64,000 nt of DNA from Neonectria sp. B-13 (Eukaryota; Ascomycota; Sordariomycetes; Hypocreales; Nectriaceae), in contig NOKP01000031.1 of the NCBI GenBank assembly GCA_002682825.1, forward strand, positions 186,001-250,000. The letters are read 5' to 3'. Below, one piece after another: positions 46,259-57,812 of the stretch. Numbering within the stretch: position 1 is the first letter of the stretch; every line of letters begins with the position of its first letter. The notes under the pieces were generated by a model. It saw only the letters and a program-made list of their open reading frames with translations. It was not told where the DNA came from and ran no database searches. The translations under genes and the position numbers were made by a program.

Positions 46259-47307
46259 CTCGGTCGGGGTCAGATTCGAATACGAATTCCTTTGGTCTAA
46301 GAACTTGGCTCCCTTGGGACAACGAACGAGGGGGCGGGGGGCTGGACCTGGGAATTTGGGATGGTGGATTCGGGTAGCCGTATAAATAAATAAGCCTTGC
46401 TAAGATGGCCAGAGTTGGGTTCGCGGGTTTGGGGCGGATTGTTTGCTTGTTCCGCTTTGGGAGAGTTGCCGCTCCCGGCAGTTCGGTCAAGGCCGTAGAG
46501 GAGATGTGACGAGATGTGATGAGATAGACGATGGGAGGGTCCAGAGGGGGTGAGGATATCCGCAATAGGCAGTGGACAGCAAGTAAACAGTGAGTTAAAT
46601 GAAGGAACAAGACGAATAGCGGGGTTAGAGTTCCATTCAGATGCCTGTCCCAGAACATGGACGATAGAGAGGGTACGAATGGGGGACCTCAACGACTTCC
46701 TGCGATGTGTGAAGTTGCCGAGAACATGTTTTTGTCTTTGATGGGAATGACACGGCCCAGCACGGGAATTCCGAGGTTCTAGATGCGGCCTGAACTTAGC
46801 AAGCCGAGGCTTCGCTTGGCAAAAGGTTTGTTTCGTTTCCAGGTTCCTATACGGAGGGTCCGCTGGTCAGGGTACGTCGTTAGGGGACTAGGGTGCAACT
46901 GTGACAGTGGAACAGGGGACGGGACACGCTGGAACGCGGCAGACAGCTGTCAGGTCGGTCGCTACTGTGCCCTCCGGGAGGCTAGCCTCCAGTGGAGCTC
47001 CAGCGAGTTTCAGCCCGGGGGCTGCTTTCAGACTTTCAGCCTTGATCCAATGGGAAAGGCCCGTGGCGGCTCTCGGTTCTTCCCGCCCCAATTCGCGGTC
47101 TCTTTCTGCCGTCTCTCACCGCCTGAATTTTGGCATCCCACTTCCACTTCACAATATTCGCACTCCCACCACCGGGGAGGGGTCAGAAACGCTTGGCATC
47201 AGGGCAACACTACTTTTGTTTTGCATGCCAACTCTTGCCGTCCCATAGCTTCGTTTCCCTTCACCCCTAGAATCTCTCGCCCTCTCTCTTTGGCGTTCCC
47301 CTGAGGA
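46259..47307. promoter_or_regulatory. Divergent intergenic region between the thioesterase and pseudouridine synthase genes
   Basis: 1,049 bp with no supported gene; the longer ORFs here (for example 46107-46658 minus) overlap the true first exon in another frame or are random. It should hold both promoters. No diagnostic element was recognised. Confidence 0.5.
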
Positions 47308-49026
47308 ATGAGGGCTGCTGTTCGTTTGCTCTGCCCGTCCACGCCCAGTCTCCACCGATCGAGATCCATCCCGCGGGTGAACCCTCTTTCTCGCACCGCC
47401 AGCGCCAGAAGGAGCAGCAGTTGCTCTCGGATAGCTGCCATGGCGTCGCCATCGCCGTCGCCGTCGCCGTCGCCATCGCCTGCGCTGGCTACGGCCCCCG
47501 TGACCTCTTCGTCAGGGCCCGAGGACGATGTCATTTCAGGCCTCCACAATATCGACATCAACGGTGCGGGCCAGGTCCGACAGAAGGATGCCAGGCCGCA
47601 TCGAGATCCAAGATCGCAAGAAACTACCAAGGTGCCGCACTCGACCAAAAGGGAGAGGAGGAAACAGAACAGACTGCGCCAGGGCATGCCGCCCGTTTCA
47701 GACCCGGATGTCCCTCTCATCACACCCGTAGGTGACCCTTGGCCTCGGCCATACCTCATCGAGGACGGCTTGCGACGGCTCGCCCCGTACCACTTCACCT
47801 ACAATACCTACTGCAAGCAACGATGGCGCGGCCGCGTCCTCATAGACATATTCGAGGCCGAGTTCCGCGACAGACCCCTCGACTACTACCGCGAGTCCAT
47901 GGAGAAGGGTGCCATCTTCGTCAATGGCAAGGCTGTTGGCCCCGACTACGTGGTCCGCAACGGAGACCTCATCTCCCACACCTTGCACCGCCATGAACCC
48001 CCCGTCTCGGCCGACCCCATCGGCATCATTCACGAGAACGACGATATGATTGTGATAAACAAGCCGGCCGGCGTCCCGGTCCACCCGGCTGGTCGCTACA
48101 GGTTCAACTCTGTCATTGAGATCATGAAGGCAGAGAGGGGCTCGGAGTTCCAGCCCCACCCCTGCAACCGCCTGGATCGTCTCACCAGTGGCATTATGTT
48201 CGTTGCAAAGAATGTGCCCGCCGCCGAGGCTTTGGGCGAAAAGATCTTCCAGCGCACCGTCAGGAAGGAATACCTAGCCCGTGTAATGGGCAGGTTCCCT
48301 GATGGCGAGGTCGTCTGTGACCAGCCAATCCTGCAAATCTCTCCCAAGCTTGGCCTGAACCGCGTGCGCGCCAACGGCAAAACCGCCCGGACAGTCTTTA
48401 AGCGCTTGGCTTACTATCCGCCTGCCCAAGACTCCGTAGCAACTGACGACGGACGTCCTAAAACGCCAGATGAGCTCGAGGAGGAGAAGCATAGGCCGTG
48501 GGTAAAGAAGAAGGGATATTCCATCGTCCGCTGCCTCCCCGTTACCGGCCGTACGCATCAGCTGCGGGTACATCTCCAGTACCTGGGCCATCCGATCCAG
48601 AACGACCCCATCTACGCCAACGGGCGAGTTTGGGGCTTCGATCTGGGCCAGGATGACGCCGATGGTTCGCAGAACACAGATGAAGACATCATTAGCCGGC
48701 TGTCCAGGATGGGCAAAAGCGACGTAGCGGATGCCGTAGCGTATTACGATGACATGGTGGACAAGTATGAGAAGAGGCGGGCTGAGAAGTTGACGGGCGA
48801 GCTCTGTGATATCTGCGAGACGCCCTTGTACTCCGATCCTGGCGATCACGAGCTGTCGCTGTGGCTGCACAGTCTGCGTTACGAGGACGCGGGCGGCAGC
48901 TGGTCCTATGTCAGTCCACTGCCGCAGTGGGCGCTCCCGCCGGAGGGCATGAGCGGGCCAACGTCGGTGGGCGGCATGGAGGAGTTGGTGGAGGCGGTAA
49001 AGGATGAAAACCCGGAGATATCATGA
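47308..49026 (+). CDS. RluA-family RNA pseudouridine synthase (Pus9/Rib2-like), possibly dually targeted
   Basis: Intronless, 572 aa from the first ATG. Catalyses uridine-to-pseudouridine conversion; yeast relatives Pus9 (mitochondrial) and Rib2/Pus8 (cytoplasmic) modify tRNA position 32. An S4-like RNA-binding region lies at about 170-225 (RGRVLIDIFEAEFRDRPLDY, then GAIFVNGKAV). The catalytic motif CNRLDRLTSGIMF has Asp288, and TGRTHQLRVHLQYLGHPI is the second RluA signature. The tail has a CDIC pair. Residues 1-44 are Arg/Ser-rich without acidic residues, like a mitochondrial presequence. A second ATG at 47440 in the stronger GCCATGG context would remove it (Met45). I did not see the deaminase domain of yeast Rib2. 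An SPSPSP repeat follows Met45, encoded by hexamer repeats. Confidence 0.93.
   Translation: MRAAVRLLCPSTPSLHRSRSIPRVNPLSRTASARRSSSCSRIAAMASPSPSPSPSPSPALATAPVTSSSGPEDDVISGLHNIDINGAGQVRQKDARPHRDPRSQETTKVPHSTKRERRKQNRLRQGMPPVSDPDVPLITPVGDPWPRPYLIEDGLRRLAPYHFTYNTYCKQRWRGRVLIDIFEAEFRDRPLDYYRESMEKGAIFVNGKAVGPDYVVRNGDLISHTLHRHEPPVSADPIGIIHENDDMIVINKPAGVPVHPAGRYRFNSVIEIMKAERGSEFQPHPCNRLDRLTSGIMFVAKNVPAAEALGEKIFQRTVRKEYLARVMGRFPDGEVVCDQPILQISPKLGLNRVRANGKTARTVFKRLAYYPPAQDSVATDDGRPKTPDELEEEKHRPWVKKKGYSIVRCLPVTGRTHQLRVHLQYLGHPIQNDPIYANGRVWGFDLGQDDADGSQNTDEDIISRLSRMGKSDVADAVAYYDDMVDKYEKRRAEKLTGELCDICETPLYSDPGDHELSLWLHSLRYEDAGGSWSYVSPLPQWALPPEGMSGPTSVGGMEELVEAVKDENPEIS
47447..47481 (+). repeat. (CCGTCG/CCATCG)n hexanucleotide repeat inside the coding sequence
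   Basis: Encodes Ser-Pro repeats just after the second candidate start of the pseudouridine synthase. The same hexamer also appears in non-coding DNA near 49605-49625 and 51239-51259. Confidence 0.8.
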
Positions 49027-52000
49027 AATATTGCAACGCCGCCCTGCAGCAGCAACGAATTGCCCTGCAGCGCCGATCAAGTCCCCTTGACTGAAATGCC
49101 TTGCCAGACTATCTATCACCCAGGGGCCATCACATCAGCCCGGTCGGGACCGATCCGAGATAGGCAACCGGCCCCCCTGCAAGTGCGAGGTCTCAAAGCA
49201 GGCGATAAGATGATCCCATCGCCAAGCTAGTCAGCTGCGAACGCGTTTTTGATTGTTTTGATACCCATCATCCATGTCCAAGTCCAACCACAGGTCGAGG
49301 GGGGGCCTGGTGAGGATCACCATCGGCCGCGCTGTAGTCTAAGTGTGCGGTTGACTGGTTGTCTTGGATGTAAGAGCGGGTATACAAACTGTGGCGTGGG
49401 CAACCCACATCCCGCACGCGCGGTAATCCGGGACAGGAGGTGCATCCTGATCTGATCTGATCCATGGCATGGCATGGCAGCCAGTCAACCACGTCCTGCA
49501 TGTTCCACGGACAGACGGGCCCCCGAAAAGGCGCAGAAAGGCGCATTGTTTCGCAGCCAACACAAAGTAACGGCTGTCCCGACGTGCCCGACCGCCACTA
49601 GGGAGGCGTCGCCGTCGCCGTCGCGGGCGCGGGAGCAGCCTCCGAGACAAGACTCGCACACACACACACATTGCCAGGCACTGGCGACAGGAGAAGAGCT
49701 TCACGTCCATCCATCCAGTCTGCAACGGGCATGGTGCGGGCTGCAAAACATTCCATTCCAAAGGTCTAGGGGTATGGCGCGGGCTCTGGAGCAGCAGGTC
49801 GGGTCCGACATGGACCCAGTAGTGGTCTTTCCCGAAGACCGGACGCCTTTTACGGTTGAGACAGAGACAGAGATAGAGAGCGAAAGTCGGGGTGGGCGAG
49901 CTGGGGAGCCTCAAGACGCGCTCCAGACTTCATCTCGATATCTCGATCGGGCATCTCGTCCGGAAGTATCAAAGACAGGCAGTGAAGGGGTTCGAGGCCA
50001 TCGTTGGCCCTGCAAGTCACATTGGCGGGTGTTGATCACGGCCGGTATGCAACGGCCTAAAGAGAGGAATAGTTGCGAAAGGTTGCAATGGGACTGAGTG
50101 GGGGGAGGAGGATCCTCGCAGGGGGTAATTCCCACAGGCTCACTCTGACAGGACCTCATTTTCAGGGACCCATTCTCACGGACTCACAGACCCCCAAATT
50201 GCAGAGTCAAGCACGCTCACAAGCACTACTACAGTATCAGATGACGGATCCATATATTGGGCGCCGTAACGTAAACGGGAGCAGGGGGGGGGGGAGAGAG
50301 AGGAATGGAATTGTGGTGGGCGATCACAGGCCCCCTCACGATTCACCCAAGCAAGCCATCACGTTCAAGGTTTTGTTTTTCGTGGGGTAGTTCCAAAACT
50401 GGTTTTGCTTTTTTCCCTTGTTTTCGGCTCCACGAGACACGCCCCATGTTGGTCATTACGGGGGTTTCGTGTGTGCATGTGTGTCGTCAACGGCAGCCAT
50501 CTCAGACCATGTTACCAAATCCTTGGGACAAGCGGCAAGCGGCAGTGCGAGGGGCACAGCACAACAAGGCCCTTTTTTTTTTTTTTTTTGGTTCCCCCTT
50601 TTGACGATGGCTGTGTGGGTGGGAACTTGGGAGGGAAAACGGGGTAAAGGAACAAAAGGAAAAAGAGAAGAACGAGAAGCGGGAAGCGGGAATCGGGAGG
50701 GGGGAGGGGGCATTTTCCCCTCCACGAGTTCCACTCCATTTACAGAGTTACCCCCGCGAAATGCCAGGAATATTGCATGGAGAGGGGAGAGTACGAGGAT
50801 TGGATTGCGATGGAGGTTGACGTGTGTGAGAATGTACGGATACGGTCCTGTTCAGTACTTCGGTGAGGCGAGACTGCATAAGAGGAAGCTGGAGTCTACT
50901 GTGTGGGTGGAAGTTCGTGGAAGCGGAGGCCCAAGCCGACACGGAAGCAGAAGTGGAAATGGAAGCCGACATGGAAGGAACTTGAAGCTGAGAGGGAGAG
51001 TTGCCTCCCAAGGAAGGTCCGAAATACGGGAGGTACCTGCCTGAACATCTCGGGGATGGCGACGCGGAGGCTTGCCAACTTGCCTCCTCCTTCTCTACTT
51101 AGACAGGTGACGCCGTGCGCTACATCTTCGCCCGCGCGTCACCACGTCCTCGGAAAGCCTCTTTTCCTCTAGAAGCCTGAAGATGTTTCGAGGCGCGCGT
51201 GTGTTTGTGCCTGTGCTCTATCACAGTCACAATCACACCACCGTCGCCGTCGCCGTCGCCCTCTCCCGTGCCGTGCTCGCAGCCATGTGGGCGATGCCGC
51301 GCGATGCCGGCCGCACGATGCCAGACCCAGCCGCCACGCGCGCGCTGCAGGTCAACCATCCGCCCCGGGTTCGTCGGCTGGACACTAACTTCGTGCTGTA
51401 GTTCAATCATCCATCCCCCAAGGGCCCGTCCCATCGTTATCGGCTGAAGGTAGGCAAGGCCCAGGACAGCGGGCGGCGGCGAGGCAGCAGCGGGCACCAA
51501 GGGGGGGATTGCTGATTGCGATTACCGCCCAGTATCATCACCAGTTCGTTCCTGGGCCGTCTCTCGATGGTTGCCATTGACCCTCGCTTCCCTCGATCAC
51601 TCGCGGGCAGTCCAGAGACGGTATGCCATGGCATTGTATTTTCGCATCAACGGGATACGACATGTACCAAGTATGATGATGTATGTTGCATGGGACCAAT
51701 TCCTCCGTTGTTCAGCGAGCGTAGGCCAGAGGACCGAAGCTTAACACCCTGTGACGATACTATGGACAGTGACACTCTCACACTCAACCTTTCCTTGCCT
51801 GCCTCATCTCTCTCTCCCGCAGGGTGTCGGCCAACGTCGCCTAGTCGTTGCCATCTTAGCATCTCTCCGCTGTGTGAACGCCCCCTCCCTTGCCCTGGCG
51901 TTTCTAGCTGGCCCCCCTCCTCTGGAAAATGTGAGACTGGGAGACGCACACCTTCACCCCGGTAATGCCAAGGCGTCTACGCACTAATTAGTGGTAGTCG

Positions 52001-52404
52001 ATGCAGAACAGCCACCGCTGAAGCCACGGTCCTAAGTCGATGTCCGCGCCGGATATCGGCTAGTCCTACTGCAAGCAGCAATGGCCAAAGTTTATTCTTG
52101 CTGGGAGGAAGGGGTCAAGGGTCATTGGAGCGACCCCCTAGCCTCCCTCTCTCTGTCCCAGCTTCCTTGCTGCTCTGGTGCTGGTGCTGATGAGAGTGTG
52201 GGTGTTGACATGGCTCAGCCTAGTCGAAGCACCGCACCCAGGGCGTCGGTCCAGGACCAGGCCGCATCTGAGACACGCACGCCCCCCGACCGCCGCCGGG
52301 GACGTGGCTTGAGGAAGACTGGGAGACCAGCTGTCGGGTGGGGCTCCACCACTGACATGTGCCACCTGGAGTGGGTTCCAGGGAAAGAGAAGAGTTGGGA
52401 TGAG

Positions 52405-52512
52405 GGGAGGAGGAGGAGGAAGGCGGCGAAGAAGAAGAAGAAGGCGAAGAAGAAGGCGAAGAAGAAGGCGGAGAAGAAGGCGAAGAAGAAGAAGAAGAGA
52501 GGCGAAGGCAAG
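52405..52512 (+). repeat. AAG-rich imperfect microsatellite
   Basis: GAGGAGGAGGAAGGCGGCG followed by GAAGAAGAAGAAGGCGAAG-type units with a partial 12-15 bp higher-order period. In one frame it encodes a Lys/Ala tail of a 147-codon ORF starting at 52081; the reverse frame gives a Ser/Pro or Phe-rich text. Confidence 0.75.
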
Positions 52513-53562
52513 AGACGGAAGTAGGGAGGGACGGGTTGAGCACGGGCTGTAGTAGGAGGCGGATTGTATGATGGAGAGGCGAACAGACGCGATTTCTTAC
52601 CCTCCTACCAACCAGTCCGCATCAACGTCGACAGTGATAGCGGCAGGACAGGACAGCATCCGGCAAGGCCAAGCAAGGCCAGAGGAGGAGAAACAGAAAG
52701 GCCCGTGAGCGGCGGGGTCCCAGGTCCCTAGTAGGGCCTTTGGGCCAGACACCATGCAGAGACCATCTGGAGAGGCAGAGAGAGAGAGAGAGAGACAAGG
52801 CATTATGGAATATGGATTACGGATATGGGCCATGCTATCCTATCCTTCCATCCATGATCCCTCCATCGCTCCCTCCATCGCTCCCTCCATCCCTTCACCC
52901 ATCCCAGGGCCAAGGACCACGGACCAAGCAAGCAAGCAACCAAGCAACCACTGACGGTACCTCGCTGGGATGATGGGGTCGCTCGCGCAGGGCCCGCACC
53001 GCAACTCGCAAGCCTCAAGGGGGAGTGCCGTCTTTTCGACGCTTGTCGCTTCGTCCGTCCGGGCTTGATCCGGGAGACAGGACGAGGAATCCACTCAAGC
53101 CACCCCCGAACCTTGTATGCATGGGATGATCCTCTACTAGGCTCTTGGAGACACTGGAGACTGGAACTAGCCTTGGACGTCTCGTCTGGCTGTCTGTCTG
53201 GCCGTCTGTACCTCCAAGTACCCACGTTCTAGCTCCCCCCGGTTTGGCGCATCCAGGGTCCCTCTCTGCGTGCCTCTGTCTGGCCTTCGGACTATGGACT
53301 TGTGGACTCCGGTGGTCGATGCTCTCGATGGTCGATGCCGCCATGGTCGATGGGCCTTGGTCTCTACCCTACCGGGTCTACGTCGTACTAGGTCCTCTCG
53401 GTCTAGTACGTACTGTGGTAGAGAGAGTGAGAGAGTGAGAGAGTGCGAGAGTGCGAGAGAGGGTCCATGAGGGCTCGACGGTCGAGTCTCGAAATGCTAT
53501 ATCTTGGACGCACCCCGGTCCGCCCAGGAAGGCCCCGTCGATCAGCTAGCAAGTCGATCGCC

Positions 53563-53580
53563 ATGCAACACTTGCCTTGA
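53563..53580 (+). other. Five-codon upstream ORF candidate
   Basis: ATG at 53563 opens MQHLP and stops at TGA 53578-53580, about 220 bp upstream of the bZIP start. It matters only if the transcript begins further left, which the sequence cannot show. Confidence 0.25.
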
Positions 53581-53671
53581 CGACTGAAAGACGTGCTCCA
53601 CACTCCGTCGCATACCCTGCCAGCTGCTCAGTGCCTTGCGTCTATCGTCTATATACAATACATACTGCTGC

Positions 53672-53761
53672 TTGTCGACGACCCCAAGACCGCCAACGTC
53701 CAACATCCCCTCCACCACTCTGCTTTGCATTGTCGACCAACCCCAAGACTTTGACGTCCAA
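53672..53761 (+). repeat. Imperfect 32-bp direct repeat in the bZIP leader
   Basis: Copies at 53672-53703 and 53730-53761, each beginning TTGTCGAC, containing CCCCAAGAC and ending ACGTCCAA. The second copy contains the full TGACGTC. Confidence 0.7.
53752..53758 (+). promoter_or_regulatory. TGACGTC bZIP-type (CRE-like) site
   Basis: TGACGTC lies 43 bp before the bZIP start codon, in the second copy of the direct repeat; the first copy has CAACGTC. Sites of this kind are bound by CREB/ATF-type bZIP proteins; autoregulation is a guess. Confidence 0.4.
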
Positions 53762-53801
53762 TCTCAGTCTTTTTCTTTTCGAATTCACACATCCAGACAA
53801 G

Positions 53802-54865
53802 ATGGCACGCTCATCTTCAGCGGAGCCTGCCAAGGCCACCAAGCGAAAGGGTATGTCCATGTCATGCTGTTGCTTGTTCTTTTTGCTTTTGCTTTTGCAC
53901 CTGCAGGCGGCCCCTCATGCGGCAAAGCAAAACCTGTATGAGACTCAACTTTTTCTAACCGGGGACTTTATCAACAGGCACCCGCAGCGTCTCTACCTTG
54001 ACCCCGTCACAGCTCGCCCGCAAACGCGCCAACGACCGCGAGGCGCAGAGGGCAATCCGCGCGCGCACCAAGGAGCACATTGATCGACTGGAGCGAGAGC
54101 TGGAGGACCTGAAGGGCAAGCAGAACCGGGACCAGACGGTCCAGGAGCTTCTCCGGCGCAACAAGGCTCTCGAGGATGAATTGACGCGGCTGAGGGAGAA
54201 CGTGGGCGTCTCAATGACCTCGTCGCCTTACTCTACACCAGGTACTTACCCTCACTTCTTCACATGATAGAAGCCCACGTTAACCTTTGCCCGCTATAGT
54301 CTATGATGATGCCCTCAGCACTGGCAGCGGCGCCATTCCCAGCCCCAGAGCATCGCCGTTCCCCTCGGGCGACTACGGCTCCCTCCCCGACTATGGCCAG
54401 CACTATGTCCCCCTCCCCAACAACTGTGAATCATGGGCCAGCACCGTCCCATGCCCAGTCCCCTCCAATGTCTCCAGCCCTTCTTCGTCGGCCAACACGG
54501 ACGACTACAGCGCCGGCTATATCCCCACGAGCGTACCGACCTCGATGCTCCCGTCCAACAACACCAGCAGCAGCAACATTAGCGCCACGAGCCACAAGGA
54601 CATCAAGATGGAGTACGAGGACGTTGATCATCATGGTATGCTTCCCCGCGCCGTGGGAGAGAGACGACGGGAGCCTGCGGAGGCTAATGCTTGTGTTACA
54701 GACGCTGGATACCGCCTTGGCAATCCTACCTTGCAGGCCGCCCACCATCCCTACATGACCCAGCAACAGCAGCAGCAGCAGCAGCAACATCAGCAGCAAC
54801 AGCAACCAGCGTGGAACATGTACCCGGCAGTCTACTACCCTCAGGCGCAATCCTCGGTCCACTGA
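53802..54865 (+). CDS. bZIP transcription factor with non-canonical basic region
   Basis: Exons 53802-53850, 53978-54241, 54300-54635 and 54702-54865 give 270 aa; all three introns fall in the same codon phase and join cleanly. The basic region at 31-48 reads RKRANDREAQRAIRARTK. Aligned with canonical fungal bZIPs (NxxAQRAFR), Asp36 occupies the position of the invariant Asn while Gln40, Arg41 and Arg44 are kept. Leucine-rich heptads run from about 51 to 88 (Leu54, 61, 75, 81, 85, 88). The middle is Ser/Pro-rich and the C-terminus has a poly-Gln tract with His interruption at about 235-250. It is nuclear and DNA-binding by inference; target genes are unknown. The leader holds a duplicated ACGTCCAA element. 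Confidence 0.9.
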
Positions 54866-57768
54866 AGTCCCCGTTCAGGGCCTCGTCGGCTACATCTAGA
54901 ACCGCCGGCGACTCACTCACAGAGTCGATCAACTAGATGTCAGGCCCTCCGCGGAGCTATGTCCAGACGTTTATCAGGACAGCCGTGAGAACAAGCGATC
55001 GCCGACGTCGTTCGTCATATTCTGATCCCAGAGGCACACACAAACCAGGGTTGACCGGACTACACTCGCGAACACACAGCAGACCTTCCTAGGCGAGTTC
55101 TGGTGCGAAATCTCACACGGCGACAATATGGCAGCTCATGAACGCCACATCCAATCCCAATACGTGGACCGTGTTCCATGGCGAAATCAGCAGTCATAAC
55201 ACTCAGACATTTACGTCACTCGGGGAGTTTTGGCGGGTCTATTCGGAAGCGTTGCGCTCCATTGCCCTAGCCTGGCGCTGACTCTTCCGCTGGTGGGCGC
55301 GCCGCTGGACGGGCTCACGATGGACCACGGACCACGGACCGCGGACTGGTCATATTAACACTTATGGTAGGGCTTACCGCTGTTCTCCCTGCCGGGGCAA
55401 GCTATGGAACGCCTCACCACTTGGCCACTTGGGCTTGCATGTCTCTCTGTCACTGTGCGACGCTACCCCGAGGTCCGCGACTTGGTCGATCTTGAAGAAA
55501 CAAGATTAATCTCGATCCTGGACGGGGCTACTGAGGGCTACTCTCGCTTCCCCATGTCCCTACTCCCACTACTACTGGTCACTCATGGATGGATCCTCTT
55601 TCTACCCATCGGCACTGCTACTGGTTCTCACTGCTACTCACTATCAACACCACTACTACCGCTACCGCTTCTATCACCACCACGACTACCGCCCTACTGC
55701 CGCCCCTACTGCCGCCACTACTTTCACCCAATACCACCTTTTCTTCGGACCATAACGGGCCGAATTCATCTTCATCGCCGAGACTTTGTGGGAGAGTACT
55801 GCACCACACTGTCACTTGCGGGGGCAGGACCTCCGACCTCAATATCCACTTATAACAACACCAACTTACGAGATAGGGGGAGAGTACACACACACACACA
55901 CTCCAGCCCCAAAAACATGACCAAAACAAAAACAAAAAAGACAAGGACGCCAACACGTGTTATCCAAAGCACCTCTAAACAAACGGATCCAAGGATAGGA
56001 CTATTGGGCACAGAAACAAACTACTAGACCGGGGCATTGTCTTTGTACAGCGGGACCAAATTTGTTTACTCACTTTATTGCTATATTCCGGAGTTCTTTG
56101 CTTGGTTGGGACGATTTCCGGAGGTGGTGGGATCGACTTGGGAAGGGCTACAGGCTATGGGATGGGAAATGGGATGGGAAATTGGCGACACGGGGTTTAG
56201 AGAAATGAAACGAAATTCTATTGCGTACGCATTACGGCTACTCTACGTCTAAACCTGATTGCTGTTGGCTGTTGGCTGTTGGGTTTCAACTACCATCCCA
56301 TACCTTGCCTTGCCTTGCCTTGCCTTACTTTGCCACGGTGCATAAATGACATGTTCGGATTGGACCAATTAACTCGCTTGTGATTTCAATCTCGTCTCCG
56401 TCTTAGATTCTAGTCTTGTCACTGCCCTTGTCCCTGTGTCATCTCGACTGTTGTCTGTTGGTTCAGTTGAGCTCCCCTTCCGCCCTTTGCCCTTTGCCCC
56501 ATGTTCCTTGCCCCTTGCTGCCCCATATCTACCCATGTTCTGGTTTCCCACAGCTCCATACCAAAGTGGAGAGGAGAGCAGTAAAAAAAAGAAGGTCGGG
56601 GGAGGGGGCGTGTTGCCCGATGTGTGTGTGGGTGGGCTGGACAGCGCTCAAACCGCGTTTCTTGTCCCCCTCGAGTTGACGGTTTGACCACTGTCACTTC
56701 AGCAATCCCATCCCAGGAACTTGTCGTCGTTGCGGCCAGCGCCGGCGCCGCTTGGCCACGCGTGGCACCAGCCCAGCGCAGGTTGGTAGCGTGCACTAGG
56801 GCGTAAAGGTCCCACTTGGGCGAGGATTGGCTGCCCCTCCGGCAAAGTAAAGCTGAGCCAGCGCTCTACATACTAGTAGTACTGCTATGTTTGTATCTCG
56901 TCTTTGCGGGCTGTGGGTGGAAAGTTGCGCCCAGCTAGGCAGCCGTTTTCTTGCAGGCTTCTCTCTGAGAGAAGACATAGACAGTGAGACGAAGCTATCC
57001 TTTCTCCTTGCAGCTAGCTAGCTGAGGGCATCTAAGCTTACCCCTCCGGTATCCGGTCCCGGGAGCGTAACGGATCGAAAGGGCCGGACCGGGAGGGAAT
57101 GAAAGAACGCTGCGTTTTCCCTCTCGACGGAGCGGAGAACGGAGACAGACCTTCCAGGGAAACGGGGCCGCCGGCGGCCGTCGTGGACCTCGTGGCAAAG
57201 GCGGGAGCCGCGGTGCAGACCTTCTCCCAGCTTTCATAAGGAGTACGGAGTACCGCCTTTGGAGATCCATCAAACCAAGTCGCACCCGGCGCAGCGCATG
57301 GGACGCTTCCAGCCCCAAGTTCGCGCGGCTTGGCGCGCATTTCCCAACGCACGCGCGCCCACTGTGGGCCGGCAGGCAAAGAAGACGGTTCGTAGCTGTA
57401 CGTAATGCGTTGGACATGAAAGCGCGTTCCCGTGTGACATCGCGCGCCACATGGGAGAGTAAGAGCTGAAGGTGAAGCCTTGGAAAGATTGAGTGTGTGT
57501 GAGTGTGTGTGAGTGTGTGTACGAGAGCATGACGAAATATGACCTGTCTTGTGTCCCTCACCGACGATTCATTTAGACAAGCAAGACGGCTATCAAGTCC
57601 ATAGTGGGCGCCCCCACCCTAAGGATGCAACCGTCGAGGGGAACGGTAACAACAAGCGAGGGAAAGATAGACAAAGGCCATGCGGTGAAGAGCAACTCTA
57701 TCCTCTGCAAAGGCAGGTGGAAGCCGATGTGGGAGGGTAAGGCTAAGGCATGATGAAGGGGGAAGATA

Positions 57769-57812
57769 GGCACACACACACATATACACACACACACACA
57801 CATACACACACA
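57769..57812 (+). repeat. Interrupted (CA)n microsatellite
   Basis: CACACACACACA with two CATA interruptions. Confidence 0.9.

Larger units (their letters stand above)
49027..53801. other. 4.8-kb gene-poor region rich in simple repeats
   Basis: No gene is supported. It holds CGTCGC hexamers near 49605 and 51240, T17 at 50573-50589, an (AAG)/(GAAGGC) tract at 52405-52512, (GA)n at 52777-52795, CCATCGCTCC-type repeats at 52850-52890 and GAGAGAGTGA-type repeats at 53419-53462. The last 250 bp is the bZIP leader. Long frames in this GC-rich DNA (up to 208 codons) are overlapped by rivals on the other strand and lack domains. Confidence 0.45.

Noticed and set aside
46107..46658. 183-codon minus-strand ORF
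   Set aside because: Overlaps the true first exon of the thioesterase in another frame and extends into its promoter without domain support.
55404..56027. 207-codon plus-strand ORF
   Set aside because: Low-complexity Leu/Pro/Thr text from CACTACTACC-type repeats, with no recognised domain.
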